Assembly: GCF_026262505.1 (NCBI RefSeq)
Contig: NC_067207.1
Coordinates: 26,132,082-26,196,081, forward strand
Source: Trichomonas vaginalis G3
Taxonomy: Eukaryota > Parabasalia > Trichomonadida > Trichomonadidae
Direction: 5' to 3'
DNA length: 64,000 bases
Shown: piece after piece, positions 47,145-57,581 of the stretch
How positions within the stretch are numbered: position 1 is the first letter of the stretch
Layout of the letters: each line of letters opens with the position of its first letter
The notes under the pieces: generated by a model
What the model saw: the letters and a program-made list of their open reading frames with translations, nothing else
Told to the model about the DNA's origin: nothing
The model's database searches: none
Position numbers and translations under genes: made by a program

Positions 47145-47993
47145 TTATATTTTTACCGTTCGATAGTAGTTGTATATGAAACTAAGTTCTAAGTAAAACG
47201 CATGGTATAATGGAATTATTCTTTTTCTTCCATCTGTAGTAAACCATACTTGAAAGTCTGAAATACTTCCACTTGGTGGTTCGTATAACTTTGTAGGTTT
47301 TTCGTAAAAATCATTTGCCAAGCATAAGAAAGAGTTTTGGGCGCCAGAAAATGAAGCATGAACAATAATAGCAGCTGGGTCGAAAACATCTTTAAATAAA
47401 TATGGTTCATCTCTTGCATATCGACTGTAAATATTTGCTAAAGGAAGTTCGACTTTCTGATTTAACATTCTTTGCAAATAATACCATGACATTGCAGTGA
47501 ATTCTGTATATATTTGTTCGTCTTTCTTTGGATTGTCTTCGTAGATTTGAAATGACACTTGTGAATTTTGTTTGTCATATACAATTCTCACATAAAGTGT
47601 GCTCTCGGTATTTGCATATTCATCAGCATATTTTGCATAAACAGGAATTTATTTTATCTTCTATATTTTTTAACGCAGTCTGTAGAGAAGATGAAAGGTC
47701 AACTTGTATTAGCTCAATTTCTTCCACATTTTTCGTTTCCCTTCAGATATATAATCTATATGAAACCTTACAATAAATGGAAAACTTTTATCTTCTACAG
47801 ACACAAACTTCATTCTACGAAAGCCAATAGCTTTTGTGACAGATGGGTCTCTTAGCCATCTTAATGGGTAGTCAAAACGATAGCCTTCATGCTTTACGGT
47901 CTCTGTCTCAAACTTTTGACCGACATTAGTAAAAAGTTCATCTAATGGTTTAGTTGTAGCAACTCTTGAATTTTCTTTTTCTATTGGAAGCAT
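47145..47993 (-). pseudogene. HASFS-family structural protein (Mav2), frameshifted
   Basis: The N-terminal piece (47709-47993, MLPIEKENSRVATTKPLDEL to KAIGFRRMKF) and the C-terminal piece (47145-47591) are in different frames, with the break near 47600-47710. The first about 70 and last about 75 residues are almost identical to Mav1, while the middle is clearly different (MRIVYDKQNSQVSFQIYEDN versus DIIYDRKNATVKINRIED). This conserved-ends/variable-middle pattern is also seen in the neighbouring fibre gene. Confidence 0.65.
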
Positions 47994-48011
47994 ATTTTAT
48001 CTAGAATAAAA
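47994..48011. promoter_or_regulatory. Divergent CTAG-centred promoter (Mav2 copy)
   Basis: ATTTTATCTAGAATAAAA between outward ATGs; same as Mav1 22985-23002 in reverse. Confidence 0.5.
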
Positions 48012-49424
48012 ATGTCAAATGAAACAGCGTCTATGAGAGAAATACAACACAACCGACAACTCATTATGCAAGCTCTAAATAAGAACACAACAAACTTTTC
48101 AAACTATTCTAAGATATCTGAGTCATTGAAAGAAGGAAACTTAAAACTGACATTAAACCCAATGACAGATGAGTTTCTGTTTCAAGACAAGAAGAACAAT
48201 ACTGTCTGTATAAATCCAACAAAAGGAACTTTAAACGAGAAACCTATAAATGAACTTCTTTTGAAAGCAGATGTTGACAACAAAGCTGACAAAGAATATG
48301 TAGACGATGCAATAGCAAAAAGAAGAAGAAAGAGCTAACAATGCTTATGCAACAAAAGAACATACTCATCCTGAACTAGCAGACAAAACATATGTTGACA
48401 ATAAAATGTCAAGTGAAGTGACAAGAGCTGAAAACGAATATTCTAAAAAGACTCATACACATTCTATATCTGAAATAACAGACTTAAACGTTAGCCTTGA
48501 AAATAAGGTAGATAAGGGACTTATGGCTAGTGTGTTAGTGAAGAAAGCAGATAAGGAATATGTGGATGAAAAAGATAAAGAAATTATAGAAAGGGTTGAC
48601 TGGTACCATGAACGGACATCAAAGATTTTTAAAAACTAAAGCCGATACAGGATGGGTTTCAGGATGTTTAGACCTTAAAGCAGATAAAACTTATGTTAAC
48701 GATGAGTTAGAGAAGAAAGCAAATAAGAACCATACACATACAAGTTTTACAACTGTTGCTATAGAAAGTATTGAAGGAACGGTTGAAGAAACTGGTGGGA
48801 ATGCAATATATTGTAAACCTCCTAACTTTCCACAAGGTTTAACATCGGATGACGACATAACGACGATGAGAAACATTAGATGTAAAGATGTTTATGTCAT
48901 GAAGGATGAACATAATATTAAATTCACTGCTCAAGATTTATATGACAAGAAAGCAGACAAAAAAGAGCTTCAAACATTAAAGACAGAAATACTTCAAAAC
49001 ATTATATCCTATAGGCTCTATTTATACGTCAATGAACTCTACCAGACCAGAAACAGTTCTGGGTTTTGGAACTTGGACTCAAATAGTCGACAGGTTTTTG
49101 TATTGTGCAAACTCTTCAAAGGAAACAGGTGGAAGTAAAACGATTTCAGGTGAAAATTTACCTGCACATAGTCACTACATAGATTTAAGTACATCTCAAG
49201 CAGGTTGGCATAAGCATAGATATTGGGATTGGTCAGCAATGATAAAAGGTAAAGGATATGATGTTAAAGACAACGTTAAGTTTGCTATAGATTGTTACTG
49301 GAGTAACACTGAGGGAGGAGGAAACCATACACATCGCGTTTCAGGATATACGCAAACAACGGGACAAAGTAAAGAATACATGCCACCTTACATGACAGTT
49401 TACGCATGGTATAGAAATGCTTAG
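48012..49424 (+). pseudogene. Fibre protein with phage-type C-terminal domain (Mav2), frameshifted
   Basis: The head (MSNETASMREIQHNRQLIMQ to LLLKADVDNKADKEYV) is nearly identical to Mav1. The middle differs: the 22-residue HTHTIANITN repeats are missing and replaced by single HTHS/HTHT units, ADKTYV/ADKEYV segments and a new block (VEETGGNAIYCKPPNFPQG). The C-terminal domain is intact in the last frame: PIGSIYTSMNSTRPETV, TWTQIVDRFLYCANS, LPAHSHYIDL, GNHTHRVSGY, MPPYMTVYAWYRNA. Frame changes near 48325, 48610 and 49015. The stop overlaps the integrase stop on the other strand. Likely virion attachment fibre. Confidence 0.75.
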
Positions 49425-50378
49425 TCGTCATTTTCAACTTCTTTAGCATATTCGTCAGGAGTTGTCTTATATTTGTTAGGAACTGTCTTTGAAAGTATAC
49501 CACCTTGAACTTTGACAAGTTTGAAACGAGGTCTGACAATAGTAGTTTTATCTTCTGCTTGCAGTCTGTACATTTTGCCATGTTTGCCTAAAACTTCATA
49601 ATATTCTCTTGTATACTTTCTTCTATTTTACGAACACGAATGTGAGTACTGTCGGTTCCCATTGTTGTCATAGTCAATAGTATTTTCATATGGGTCGCGT
49701 TTAGGATATTTCTATTTTTACTTTGTCACCTTTCTGAAGTTTGAAGCCCGGCATTCTTTCTTGTTTGTCTCTTTTGACTAAATTATTAAATATATAGTCT
49801 TCTCTAAGTCAGGGTTGTTTTTCATTTCTTCGGGGAGTGGTTTCCCAAACCTTTTTGTTTACGGCTATTGTAAATATTTAAAACTTGTCTCATCTTTGCC
49901 ATGGAGAAGTGTCTATATTTGTCGTCATATGACATTTCATTTGCTTCACCACCTTGTGGTTGGTTTAAGTCTCTTAACATTTTTATACAACCGTCAATGA
50001 CACCAAGAGCAGAATGGTTTTGGTCGACAATGAAATATTGGTTTACATTTTTTGAACGCAGATAGTTTTTTTACATCATCTGATTTGAAAGAACTTTCAC
50101 AGTCAGATGTCAGTTTTGTTGGATGGTATTTGTCAACGAATATTGTCAAAGCAGTTTTCACATCTAAAATATTTTTGGACCATAATGGTATGGCTTCACA
50201 GTATCTTGTGTTTTGACCGACAAATATTAGCCAGTATGGAGGTCCATCTTCTCTATACCTCGGAATGTTTTCCAAGATATCCATAAACCAAGCATTTGGT
50301 GTTGAACTAAAGATTTTTATCATGAGTGCTTTTTTTTGTTGCCTTAGAAACATAGGGGTCCTTGTTTGGATTCGTCAT
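49421..50378 (-). pseudogene. INT: Maverick integrase (Mav2), frameshifted
   Basis: Start MTNPNKDPYV at 50378, then a frame change in an A run near 50335, further changes near 50060 and several in the C-terminal half. Core AWFMDILENI, LTSDCESSFKS and the HSALGVID segment are still readable, with D rather than E at the third catalytic position as in Mav1. The C-terminal SH3-like part is present (49421-49620). Confidence 0.75.
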
Positions 50379-50395
50379 TTTTTAACCCATAAGAA

Positions 50396-50796
50396 ATGGG
50401 TTTATTTGGCGCATTAGCAGGAGTTGCATCCAGATTTTTGCCCGCAGTGGGAACAATAGCCAGAGGTGTATTTGGAGTTGGAAGGAAGATTTTGAGTACA
50501 TTAGGTATACTTAAAGAGAAAGCACAACCTATTATACAAACTGTACAGAAAGGTTGGGATGTAGCACGAGATGCAGCAAATCTTATTCCAAATCCTGAAA
50601 CAAGAGGAAAAGTTCAAGGATGGATGGACAATGTAGGAAGACAAGCAGGAAACTATTATAACAAAGCAAATGACTACTATAACCAAGCAGGACACTATAT
50701 GGACCAAGGTGAAAGATTTTTAACAGAGGATATAACCATGCACAACAGTGGGTAAACAATAACCAACCGCAACCACCTCAAACTTGGGGAATGTAA
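50396..50796 (+). pseudogene. 133-residue MG-start protein (Mav2), one frameshift
   Basis: Identical to the Mav1 protein for about 108 residues (MGLFGALAGVASRFLPAVGT ... GHYMDQGERF), then a frame change near 50720; the remaining reading (HAQQWVNNNQ ... QTWGM) is in another frame to 50796. A one-base loss in a T run is the likely cause. Confidence 0.65.
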
Positions 50797-50816
50797 AGTT
50801 TTTTACTGAGATGAAA

Positions 50817-50970
50817 TGAACAATACAGCATTGAGACAAATGGGTTCAAGATGGATTTGTCGACTTCCAGCAGTTACACCACGTGTTTTCAAGTTCTTCC
50901 TATACCTCAGGAAGTTTTAGACCGACTTAAAAAACAACAACAACCAGTTGAAAACAAACCAAACTAAAAT
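50817..50970 (+). pseudogene. 51-residue P-rich small protein (Mav2), frameshifted
   Basis: MNNTALRQMGSRWICRLPAV matches Mav1; small deletions after this break the frame and the end (QPVENKPN) is in another frame. Preceded by TTTTTACTGAGATGAAATG as in Mav1. Confidence 0.5.
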
Positions 50971-50985
50971 TTTTACTGAGATGAA

Positions 50986-51571
50986 ATGACCGAAGAAGTT
51001 GAAACGGTAGATTTGACACCACAAACAAAAGTTCAGAACCATTGTCAAAACCTGTCAAAGAACTTACAGATGAAGAGAAAAATTCAATAATAGAAAAGTG
51101 CCAGGTCTGGAAATACAAACCCTAACTATAAAGTCACTTTTCATAGAAATGGAACGGCTAGTATCTTCAAAAAAGAAAACAGACTCTCACAAATAAAATA
51201 TTGAAGTCTGAAGGAGCTTTCGAGACAACAGATGGAAAAGTTTACTTCACTGACCAACAGTTCATTATAGAACATCTCATTGACTTAGAGTCGAAATATT
51301 CTAAACTTTACAACAAACACAAAAAGTTGAAAGGAAAACAAAAACAAATGGCATATGATATTTATGAAGATGTTGACGACACAACTGTTCCTGCAAGTGA
51401 AGTAAAGTCAGAGGAACCGAAAAGTGACGAAAAACCGATAGAAGAAGAAAAACCAAAACTGAAGATAAACCAAAACCAAAGTTTAGTTTCCAAACTAAAC
51501 CAAGTCAACCTTCATTAGCTGGTATGGGTTGGCGTCAAAGACTTATGGCAGGCGGCGGTTATGTAAAGTAA
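50986..51571 (+). pseudogene. Acidic coiled-coil protein (Mav2), frameshifted
   Basis: Homologue of 18900-19484. MTEEVETVDLTPQTK then frame changes near 51030, 51100, 51170 and 51460; the coiled coil KLYNKHKKLKGKQKQM is open in the 51201-51518 piece, and the last frame ends GGGYVK-like at 51571. Confidence 0.6.
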
Positions 51572-51603
51572 AGAAAAAAAAACATTTTTTTATTTTTATA
51601 AAA

Positions 51604-53752
51604 ATGCCCCCATATAGAATGGATAGAAAGTCTGCTAGAATAAAAGCAGAGTTGCAAAGATATGGTTGGAGAGTTTCGAAGAAGTTTAAATATAGGAAGG
51701 GAAGACCCATAAAAGTCTATGACAAACTGGCTGGTCTGACCTACGAAATGGATTTGGAAACAGCACGTGCAAATTATCCAAAACAGACTAGAGAGGTTAG
51801 AAGAAGAACGTCTTATGGACATGCCTTTCGATGTTAGTGAACCTCAAGTTGAAGGACACGACGGCTTTGCCAGATTCTACTGGAAACATGACGAACAATT
51901 GCATCCTTTGAGAAGGAAAAAAGGTAGTGCAGAGGTGGTCATGCTCCCATGGAAAGAACAGATATGCATATGAAAAGTATCGTGAAGTTAGAAGTCAAAT
52001 TACATCTGGTCGAACCTTTACAGTAAACTTTGACGAAGGAAAGAACAAAGAAGGCTTCATGGGTGTACTTGCTGCAATTCAAGACGGAAATAAGAAAGGA
52101 TACAATCTCAGATTGACCATAACAGATTTGGATGGTCACATTTACTATGCACATGGCAATGTCACAACAGCTGCAAAACTTCTTGACGCTTTCAAGACTA
52201 CAAAGAGAGAACAAATGGTTGACTCCGACTCAGACATTTTGAATGCAATTGAAGGAATTGCAAGTGTCAAGTTCGAATGGTACCAACCTAACCCTCAAGC
52301 AGTCAGACAACATGCTGGATACTTCCCGTTCATAAATAAGTCTGACATTGACTTGACAAGTATGGAATTTACAATTCAATTGAAAACAATTGTCAACGAA
52401 CCTTGCATTCTAACATGTCTCAGGAACTCTGGTCTTGTTACAGATGAGAAGATGAAGTATCTTGAGTCATGTGTGAAGACAAGGTACATTCTCAGAGGTC
52501 AATTGGCAAAAATTGCACCGTTGGCAAATGTCAATATCCGAGTCAACATACCTACAGCTAAAGGTTCTTCACATGACGACTATGTTGTTGAGTTCAATTT
52601 ACCATGGTTGAAGATTGTAATTGTCCACAACCACTTCATGTTGAACGAAAGTCTTACAAACCATTGTTCGGAAAAGGCAAGTGCAACATTGTCAGAGCTG
52701 TAACATTCTTTTCGAGAAAGGTTTGTTGGAACCAATTCCAGATGACAAGCTGACAGAAACTTTTGTACCAAAAGACGAAACAAACTTTTTACTGTTAGCA
52801 AGACCAAAAGTTGTTCCAGACAAAGTTCTAGTACAAAAGAAGTACACAATTCCACAAGGAGTTGGATTGTTCGGATACCAACCTGAACCAGAAGAACTTC
52901 CAATGAGGTTGCAAGAACTTCAAGATGCTATAAACAAACTTCCATTGAGACATCCAATTGACGTCAAATTGTATTTGGAGAGCATCTTGAGTTAGGTCAG
53001 AAGGTTTTTATATGAAACAGTTGCTTCGACGATGTTTATGAGATAACAGGAGAAGTTTCTCAGAAGATAAGAGACTCACTTGAATTTCCACAAACTGGAC
53101 CAATTGGTTGCGACAAGTTCGACTCAGATGAAAAGATTACTATGTCGACCTTAACGCTGCAACATGAGGTTTGTCCAATATATTCCGACTGGAATTCCAA
53201 ACGAAGATGGTGAGTTTCCCGGAAGGAACTATACAGTTGGAAAAGTCATACAACAACTGTATGATATTAGGAAAGCTTCAAACCCCAAACTTGCAATGAC
53301 ACTCAAATTGCTTATGAATTCGACATGGGGATATTCCATAAGAAACCTCAAGAGATGGAAGAGTAAACATTATGAGAAGGTCGACAACTTTGTTGAAAGG
53401 TTTTCTCCTTTTGTTTTGAAGTACGAATTCACTCAAGGTCAAGTGGCTTAGTAACCACATTAAAACCTATTGTCGAACATTGGTCTTACCCTCAGTTCGC
53501 AAAGGCAGTCCTTGACAACTACAACAAATTCTTCTCCGAAGTCAAATCGAAAGTTGTGGTTTACTATGAGAACATTGACGCACTCATGACGAACGAAGAA
53601 GGACAACAAAACTCATTGAAATGGGAATGGTCGGTGAAAAGATGGGCTGTTTTAAGCTAGATAAGGTATTTTCCGAAGTTCATGTCCTCTCCAAGCGTAA
53701 GTACTGGGGCATACTTGAAGACGCACAGAAATAAAAACATTGCATGAAGTAA
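51604..53752 (+). pseudogene. POLB: Protein-primed DNA polymerase B (Mav2), frameshifted
   Basis: Very similar to Mav1 POLB. Open pieces: MPPYRMDRKSARIKAELQRY (51604 on), RYAYEKYREVRSQITSGRTF (about 51960-52700), NILFEKGLLEPIPDDKL (52700-52995) and MRFVQYIPTGIPNEDGEF (53164-53451). Motif B NSTWGYS is readable, and motif C (YYENIDALMTNEEG, about 53560-53600) shows the same N-I-D variant as Mav1. Frame changes near 51785, 51930, 52370, 52670, 52980, 53145, 53345, 53445 and 53605. Class A promoter block upstream (51575-51603). Confidence 0.8.
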
Positions 53753-53793
53753 AAATTATTTTTAAAAAGTGACATTTTTTAATTTTATTTGAA

Positions 53794-53898
53794 ATGTACG
53801 CTGAGTTTGTTGGAGAAGACCGTTGGGAAACTTGTTTGTTAGATGAGAAATATGAAATGGCATACCATTTTAAAACAATATATTTTTACATATATTAA
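53794..53898 (+). other. 34-residue ORF before the second HASFS paralogue
   Basis: MYAEFVGEDRWETCLLDEKY, then a short tail, ending in TAA immediately before the next ATG (TAAATG). Upstream AAAAGTGACATTTTTTAATT. No counterpart in Mav1. It may be a small gene coupled to the next one or a remnant; low confidence. Confidence 0.3.
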
Positions 53899-54761
53899 AT
53901 GCTTCAGGTTGAAAAACAAAGAACAAAAGTAGCAGATACAAAACCGTTAGACTATATCTTTACAAATGCTGGTAGGACTATTTCAGATGAAGAAATTTCA
54001 TCCCGAATATACAGGTTTGACTATCCAATTCGTTGGCTTCAAAGTCCTTCAGATGCAAAGGCAATAGGATTTAGAAGAGTTTTTTGTTTTCAAATAGAAC
54101 TAACGCATTTATGTTCGCAGTATATTTTCATGGGCAGTATAAAGGTCATGATGGTCTAATAGACAAATTTGACGAAATGAGAATCTTTACAGTTCGTTCA
54201 GACGAAAGTCTTGAGAAAACTCTAAATGACTTTTCAAACTCAAATGAACAAATATTATTGGGAATTTCAAGAAAAATACGACTCTTTACTAAATGGAACA
54301 TACTATCTGAAACTAGAATATGACAAGATGAACTCCACCGTTTCATTTCAAAAGATTGAAATTAACCCTCCAAGAGATACAGAGTTTTTATATTGGGGAG
54401 TAGACAAACGTTCTTGGCACAATTTCTTCGGTTACTAAACCAGAACGAACCATTACCACCAGATGGTCCATTTCAATTTATACTTCCACCAGCAGATTTG
54501 ACAGTTTATAGAAACGTGTTTGACCCTCAAAATGTTATGTGTCATGCAAGTTTCAGTTCAAGCAACAATAGTTTTCTATGTATTGGTAAGGACTTTTATG
54601 ACTTTGCTTCTAAATTCTACGAACCACCTAGTAACAGTTTCTCTGACTTTCAAGTTTGGTTCACAACAAATGGTGTGCAACATATTATTCCATTGTACTA
54701 TGACTTTTATCTCGAATTGTCTTTCATATATAACTACGGAAAAGTGCTGAAAAAGTATTGA
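53899..54761 (+). pseudogene. Second HASFS-family paralogue, frameshifted
   Basis: MLQVEKQRTKVADTKPLDYI then FDYPIRWLQSPSDAKAIGFR, a divergent middle, and a C-terminal third with VMCHASFSSSNNSFLCIGKD, FYEPPSNSFSDFQVWFTTNG and LELSFIYNY. Clearly the same family as 23003-23851 and 47145-47993 but more distant, and on the opposite side of POLB where Mav1 has array 2 and the KilA-N gene. Frame changes near 54085, 54225 and 54395. Confidence 0.65.
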
Positions 54762-55387
54762 AAAATAATGTTTAGGTGAAGAGGTGAGATCTCACCTGTT
54801 TTTTCACCTCTTTTTTCACCCTCTTGAATTTTCATGAAAACAATACTTGTACTGCTTCAGAACAATACTTGTACTTTTTCAGAACAATACTTGCTCTGCT
54901 TCAGAACAATACTTGTACTGCTTCAAGTACCAACCACCCAAAACCTCTTGAATTTTCAAGACTTCTTCGAAAATGTTTTGTCAAGACTTCTTCGTAAATG
55001 TTTTGTCAAGACTTCTTCGTAATGAGTGTAAAGGACCCAAAAATAATGTTTAGGTGAAGAGGTGAGATCTCACCTGTTTTCTCACCTCTTTTTTCACCTC
55101 TTGAATTTTCAAGACTTCTTCGTAAATGTTTTGTCAAACATGAACGTAAATGTTTTGTCAAGACTTCTTCGAAAATGTTTTGTCGAAACTTCTTCGTAAA
55201 TGTTTTGTCAAGACTTCTTCTTCGTAATGAGTGTAAATGACCCAAAAATAATGTTTAGGTGAAGAGGTGAGATCTCACCTGTTTTTTCACCTGTTTTCTC
55301 ACCCTCTTGAATTTTCATGAATTTTCCCGAAATAAAAAATAAAGTTAGTTTTATTTTTTTTTATTTTTTTATTTTGTATGTAAAGAT
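54762..55387. repeat. Repeat cluster with CTCACC palindromes, 22-bp and 25-bp units
   Basis: Three CTCACC blocks (54772-54825, 55048-55100, 55256-55310), each with AGGTGAGATCTCACCT; four copies of a 22-bp unit AGAACAATACTTGTACTGCT-type (54836-54926) that recalls the Mav1 iteron; and ACTTCTTCGTAA/ATGTTTTGTCAAG units (54958-55020, 55105-55225). Ends with the class A A/T block of the next gene. No credible gene. Confidence 0.75.
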
Positions 55388-56329
55388 ATGATTTCAACAA
55401 TCGGCACAACAACAGTTCAAACAACAACAGCACCAAACTCGTTAGTCATGAATCCAACATCTATGTTAGTAGAGATGAAAAGCTTCATTCCTTCTTCATA
55501 TACTTTCGAAACAAAAATCCAGAAGATAAAGCAAGAACTTTTAACAAGTAATTTAGACTGTAGTGCGAAAGATGAAACAAATGAACAGTATCTTTATGAA
55601 ATGCAGGACATTATTGACCATTTACCTAAACTACCTGAAATTCAGCAGCAAAAACTAACCATTCCTGAATTCGATGAAATTGAAGTCAAAGCAACTGACT
55701 CAGTAGAAATAAAGAAGTTCATACGAAAGGTAAACTATGAATTCCTTGGATTTCATTGCAACCATAAAGTTATGGACAAAGATTGCGACATGGTATATAA
55801 GAATGTTTCTGACATATATAAATCTGAAGAATTTAAGACCTACGACAACTTTGTTTCGTTAGTTGCAGAATGTGTATGGCAGATAAGAGATAAAGATAAA
55901 AGATGTAAAATATGGAACGAACAGATAAAACCAACTGCTTTTGAGATGAAGAAAACCATTGACGCTTTAGTTGTTTTAGCAGGTCAAATTTCAATGTATA
56001 ACGCAAAAATGAACCCGCGATGTTCTAAATGTAAGGCAGCAATTAGGAAATATAACTACTCCGTCAAAGAGATAGAAAGAATGAGAAACGACTATGCAGA
56101 CTTAAAGAAAGAAGCAGAGAAACCAGCAGAAGATAAAATGAACATGTTAGAATTTCTGAACAAAAACTATCCAACTGCTGACGATTTCCTTCTATCTGAC
56201 GTCAAGAAGAAGTATAAAGAAACTTTCGGCATTGTTAAAACTTTTGACATACTGACAGAAGAAATAGAAGCTACAAAACTGTTTAGAATTTCAAATATAC
56301 ATCGTACAATTCATGTAAAACGCTTATAA
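55388..56329 (+). CDS. Conserved 313-residue protein with possible zinc ligands (Mav2)
   Basis: Intact homologue of 14259-15167. It starts MISTIGTTTVQTTTAPNSLV, about ten residues longer at the N-terminus. The FLGFHCNHKVMDKDCDMVYK cluster and CSKCKAAIRKYNYSVKEIER are conserved, as is the C-terminal FLLSDVKKKYKETFGIVK. Intactness in both copies suggests it is needed. Function unknown. Confidence 0.75.
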   Translation: MISTIGTTTVQTTTAPNSLVMNPTSMLVEMKSFIPSSYTFETKIQKIKQELLTSNLDCSAKDETNEQYLYEMQDIIDHLPKLPEIQQQKLTIPEFDEIEVKATDSVEIKKFIRKVNYEFLGFHCNHKVMDKDCDMVYKNVSDIYKSEEFKTYDNFVSLVAECVWQIRDKDKRCKIWNEQIKPTAFEMKKTIDALVVLAGQISMYNAKMNPRCSKCKAAIRKYNYSVKEIERMRNDYADLKKEAEKPAEDKMNMLEFLNKNYPTADDFLLSDVKKKYKETFGIVKTFDILTEEIEATKLFRISNIHRTIHVKRL

Positions 56330-56906
56330 AATAACTGAGGTGAGAAAACGGGTGAGAAAACAGGTGAGATCTCACCTTCTACCCTAAAATATATTTTTGC
56401 TGAATTCAGCAACAAAATTCTGAGTAAAATAATTTTTAGGGCTTGTGTCAAACCGTTGAGTTTTCACAAAATTCCAAAAATAACGTTTACCATGTAAAAC
56501 GCTTATAAAATAACTGAGGTGAGAAAACAGGTGAGAAAACGGGTGAGATCTCACCTCTTCACCTAAACATTATTTTTGCTGAATTCAGCACAAAATTCTT
56601 GAATTTCCTTAAGATAGAAAATCTTACTCGCCTAAAACTCATGAAAATCGTGAAAAATTGCGAGTAGGGAAAAAACCCTGGTCGCCTAAAACTCATGAAA
56701 ATCGTGAAAAAATGACCAAATTTCATGAGTTTTGTGTGTTTTAGACCATGTTAGAAAACAGGTGAGAAAACAGGTGAGATCTCACCTCTTCACCTAAAAT
56801 ATATTTTTGCTGAAAAATGACCAAATTTCATGAATTTCCTTAAGACAGAAAAAATAAAGTTAGTTTTTTATAAAATATTTTTTTTATTTTGTATGTAAGA
56901 ACATAT
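56330..56906. repeat. CTCACC repeats, hairpin unit and class A promoter
   Basis: CTCACC blocks at about 56338-56378, 56516-56565 and 56755-56795 (opposite orientation to those above). A 27-nt hairpin (56660-56686: GCGAG-T-AGGG, A6, CCCT-GG-TCGCC) with its 27-nt linkers. TTTGCTGAATTCAGCA inverted sequence occurs twice. The promoter-like TATTTTTTTTATTTTGTATG lies at 56877-56895. No gene. Confidence 0.7.
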
Positions 56907-57581
56907 ATGACAAACACTGAGTTTGAAACAGTTAAAAAGATAGACAATGACACCAAATTGGTTAGAATAGGTGATTTAAACGTAAGATACTCAAAGAAAT
57001 ACAACAAATATTCTTTGTCAGACATTATATCTCCATCTGGAAAGAAAACAAACGACTGGGTTAGAAATGCTTCTACTCAGAAAATTTTGACAAGAAATCC
57101 TGAGCTTATGATATCGGTAAGATTCTATGGAACTACAGCATATCTTATAGACAAAAGTCTTATACCAATAGTTTTGTTATGGTTAGACCCAGTTGTTGGA
57201 TATAACTTCATAACATATGGTTCATTCGATACGGAACGTTGCAGTGAAGGCTTACTTTACATCGTTCAGAAACCGAAGGACTTCAATACAAAGAGATATA
57301 AGATAGGAAGAACATATAATATAACTCAAAGATATGACAGTACAGTCAATAGAGTCAAGGTTGTGTTCGTTAACGATATGAGAGCTGCTGAAACAGAACT
57401 ACTCGAAAAGTTTGAGAAAATGTATGGTGCTCCCACGAAAGGTAAAGAAACGTTTGAAGTAGATGAGATAGATAAAGCTATAAAATTATTTGACGAAGTT
57501 GCTGAAAAATACGAGATGGATAAAATGCACACATTTGCACACATTTTGACACTTTTTCTGACAAGCATCATTCAAATTTGA
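56907..57581 (+). CDS. T5orf172/KilA-N-like protein, 3' end altered by transposon insertion
   Basis: Begins MTNTEFETVKKIDNDTKLVR; same domains as 13196-13810 (YKIGRTYNITQRYDS, VFVNDMRAAETELLEKF). The native gene should end AAA-TAC-ATG-TAA. Here a 3.1 kb inverted-repeat element enters after TAC (57512), so translation runs into it, adding about 23 residues (EMDKMHTFAHILTLFLTSII...) before a stop at 57581. The displaced ATG-TAA is found at 60621-60626 beyond the element. Since only the final Met is lost, the protein may still work. Confidence 0.8.
   Translation: MTNTEFETVKKIDNDTKLVRIGDLNVRYSKKYNKYSLSDIISPSGKKTNDWVRNASTQKILTRNPELMISVRFYGTTAYLIDKSLIPIVLLWLDPVVGYNFITYGSFDTERCSEGLLYIVQKPKDFNTKRYKIGRTYNITQRYDSTVNRVKVVFVNDMRAAETELLEKFEKMYGAPTKGKETFEVDEIDKAIKLFDEVAEKYEMDKMHTFAHILTLFLTSIIQI
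57505..57512. repeat. Left 8-bp target duplication AAAAATAC
   Basis: Repeated at 60613-60620 on the other side of the 3.1 kb element; the uninterrupted Mav1 gene has a single AAAAATAC here. Confidence 0.75.
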
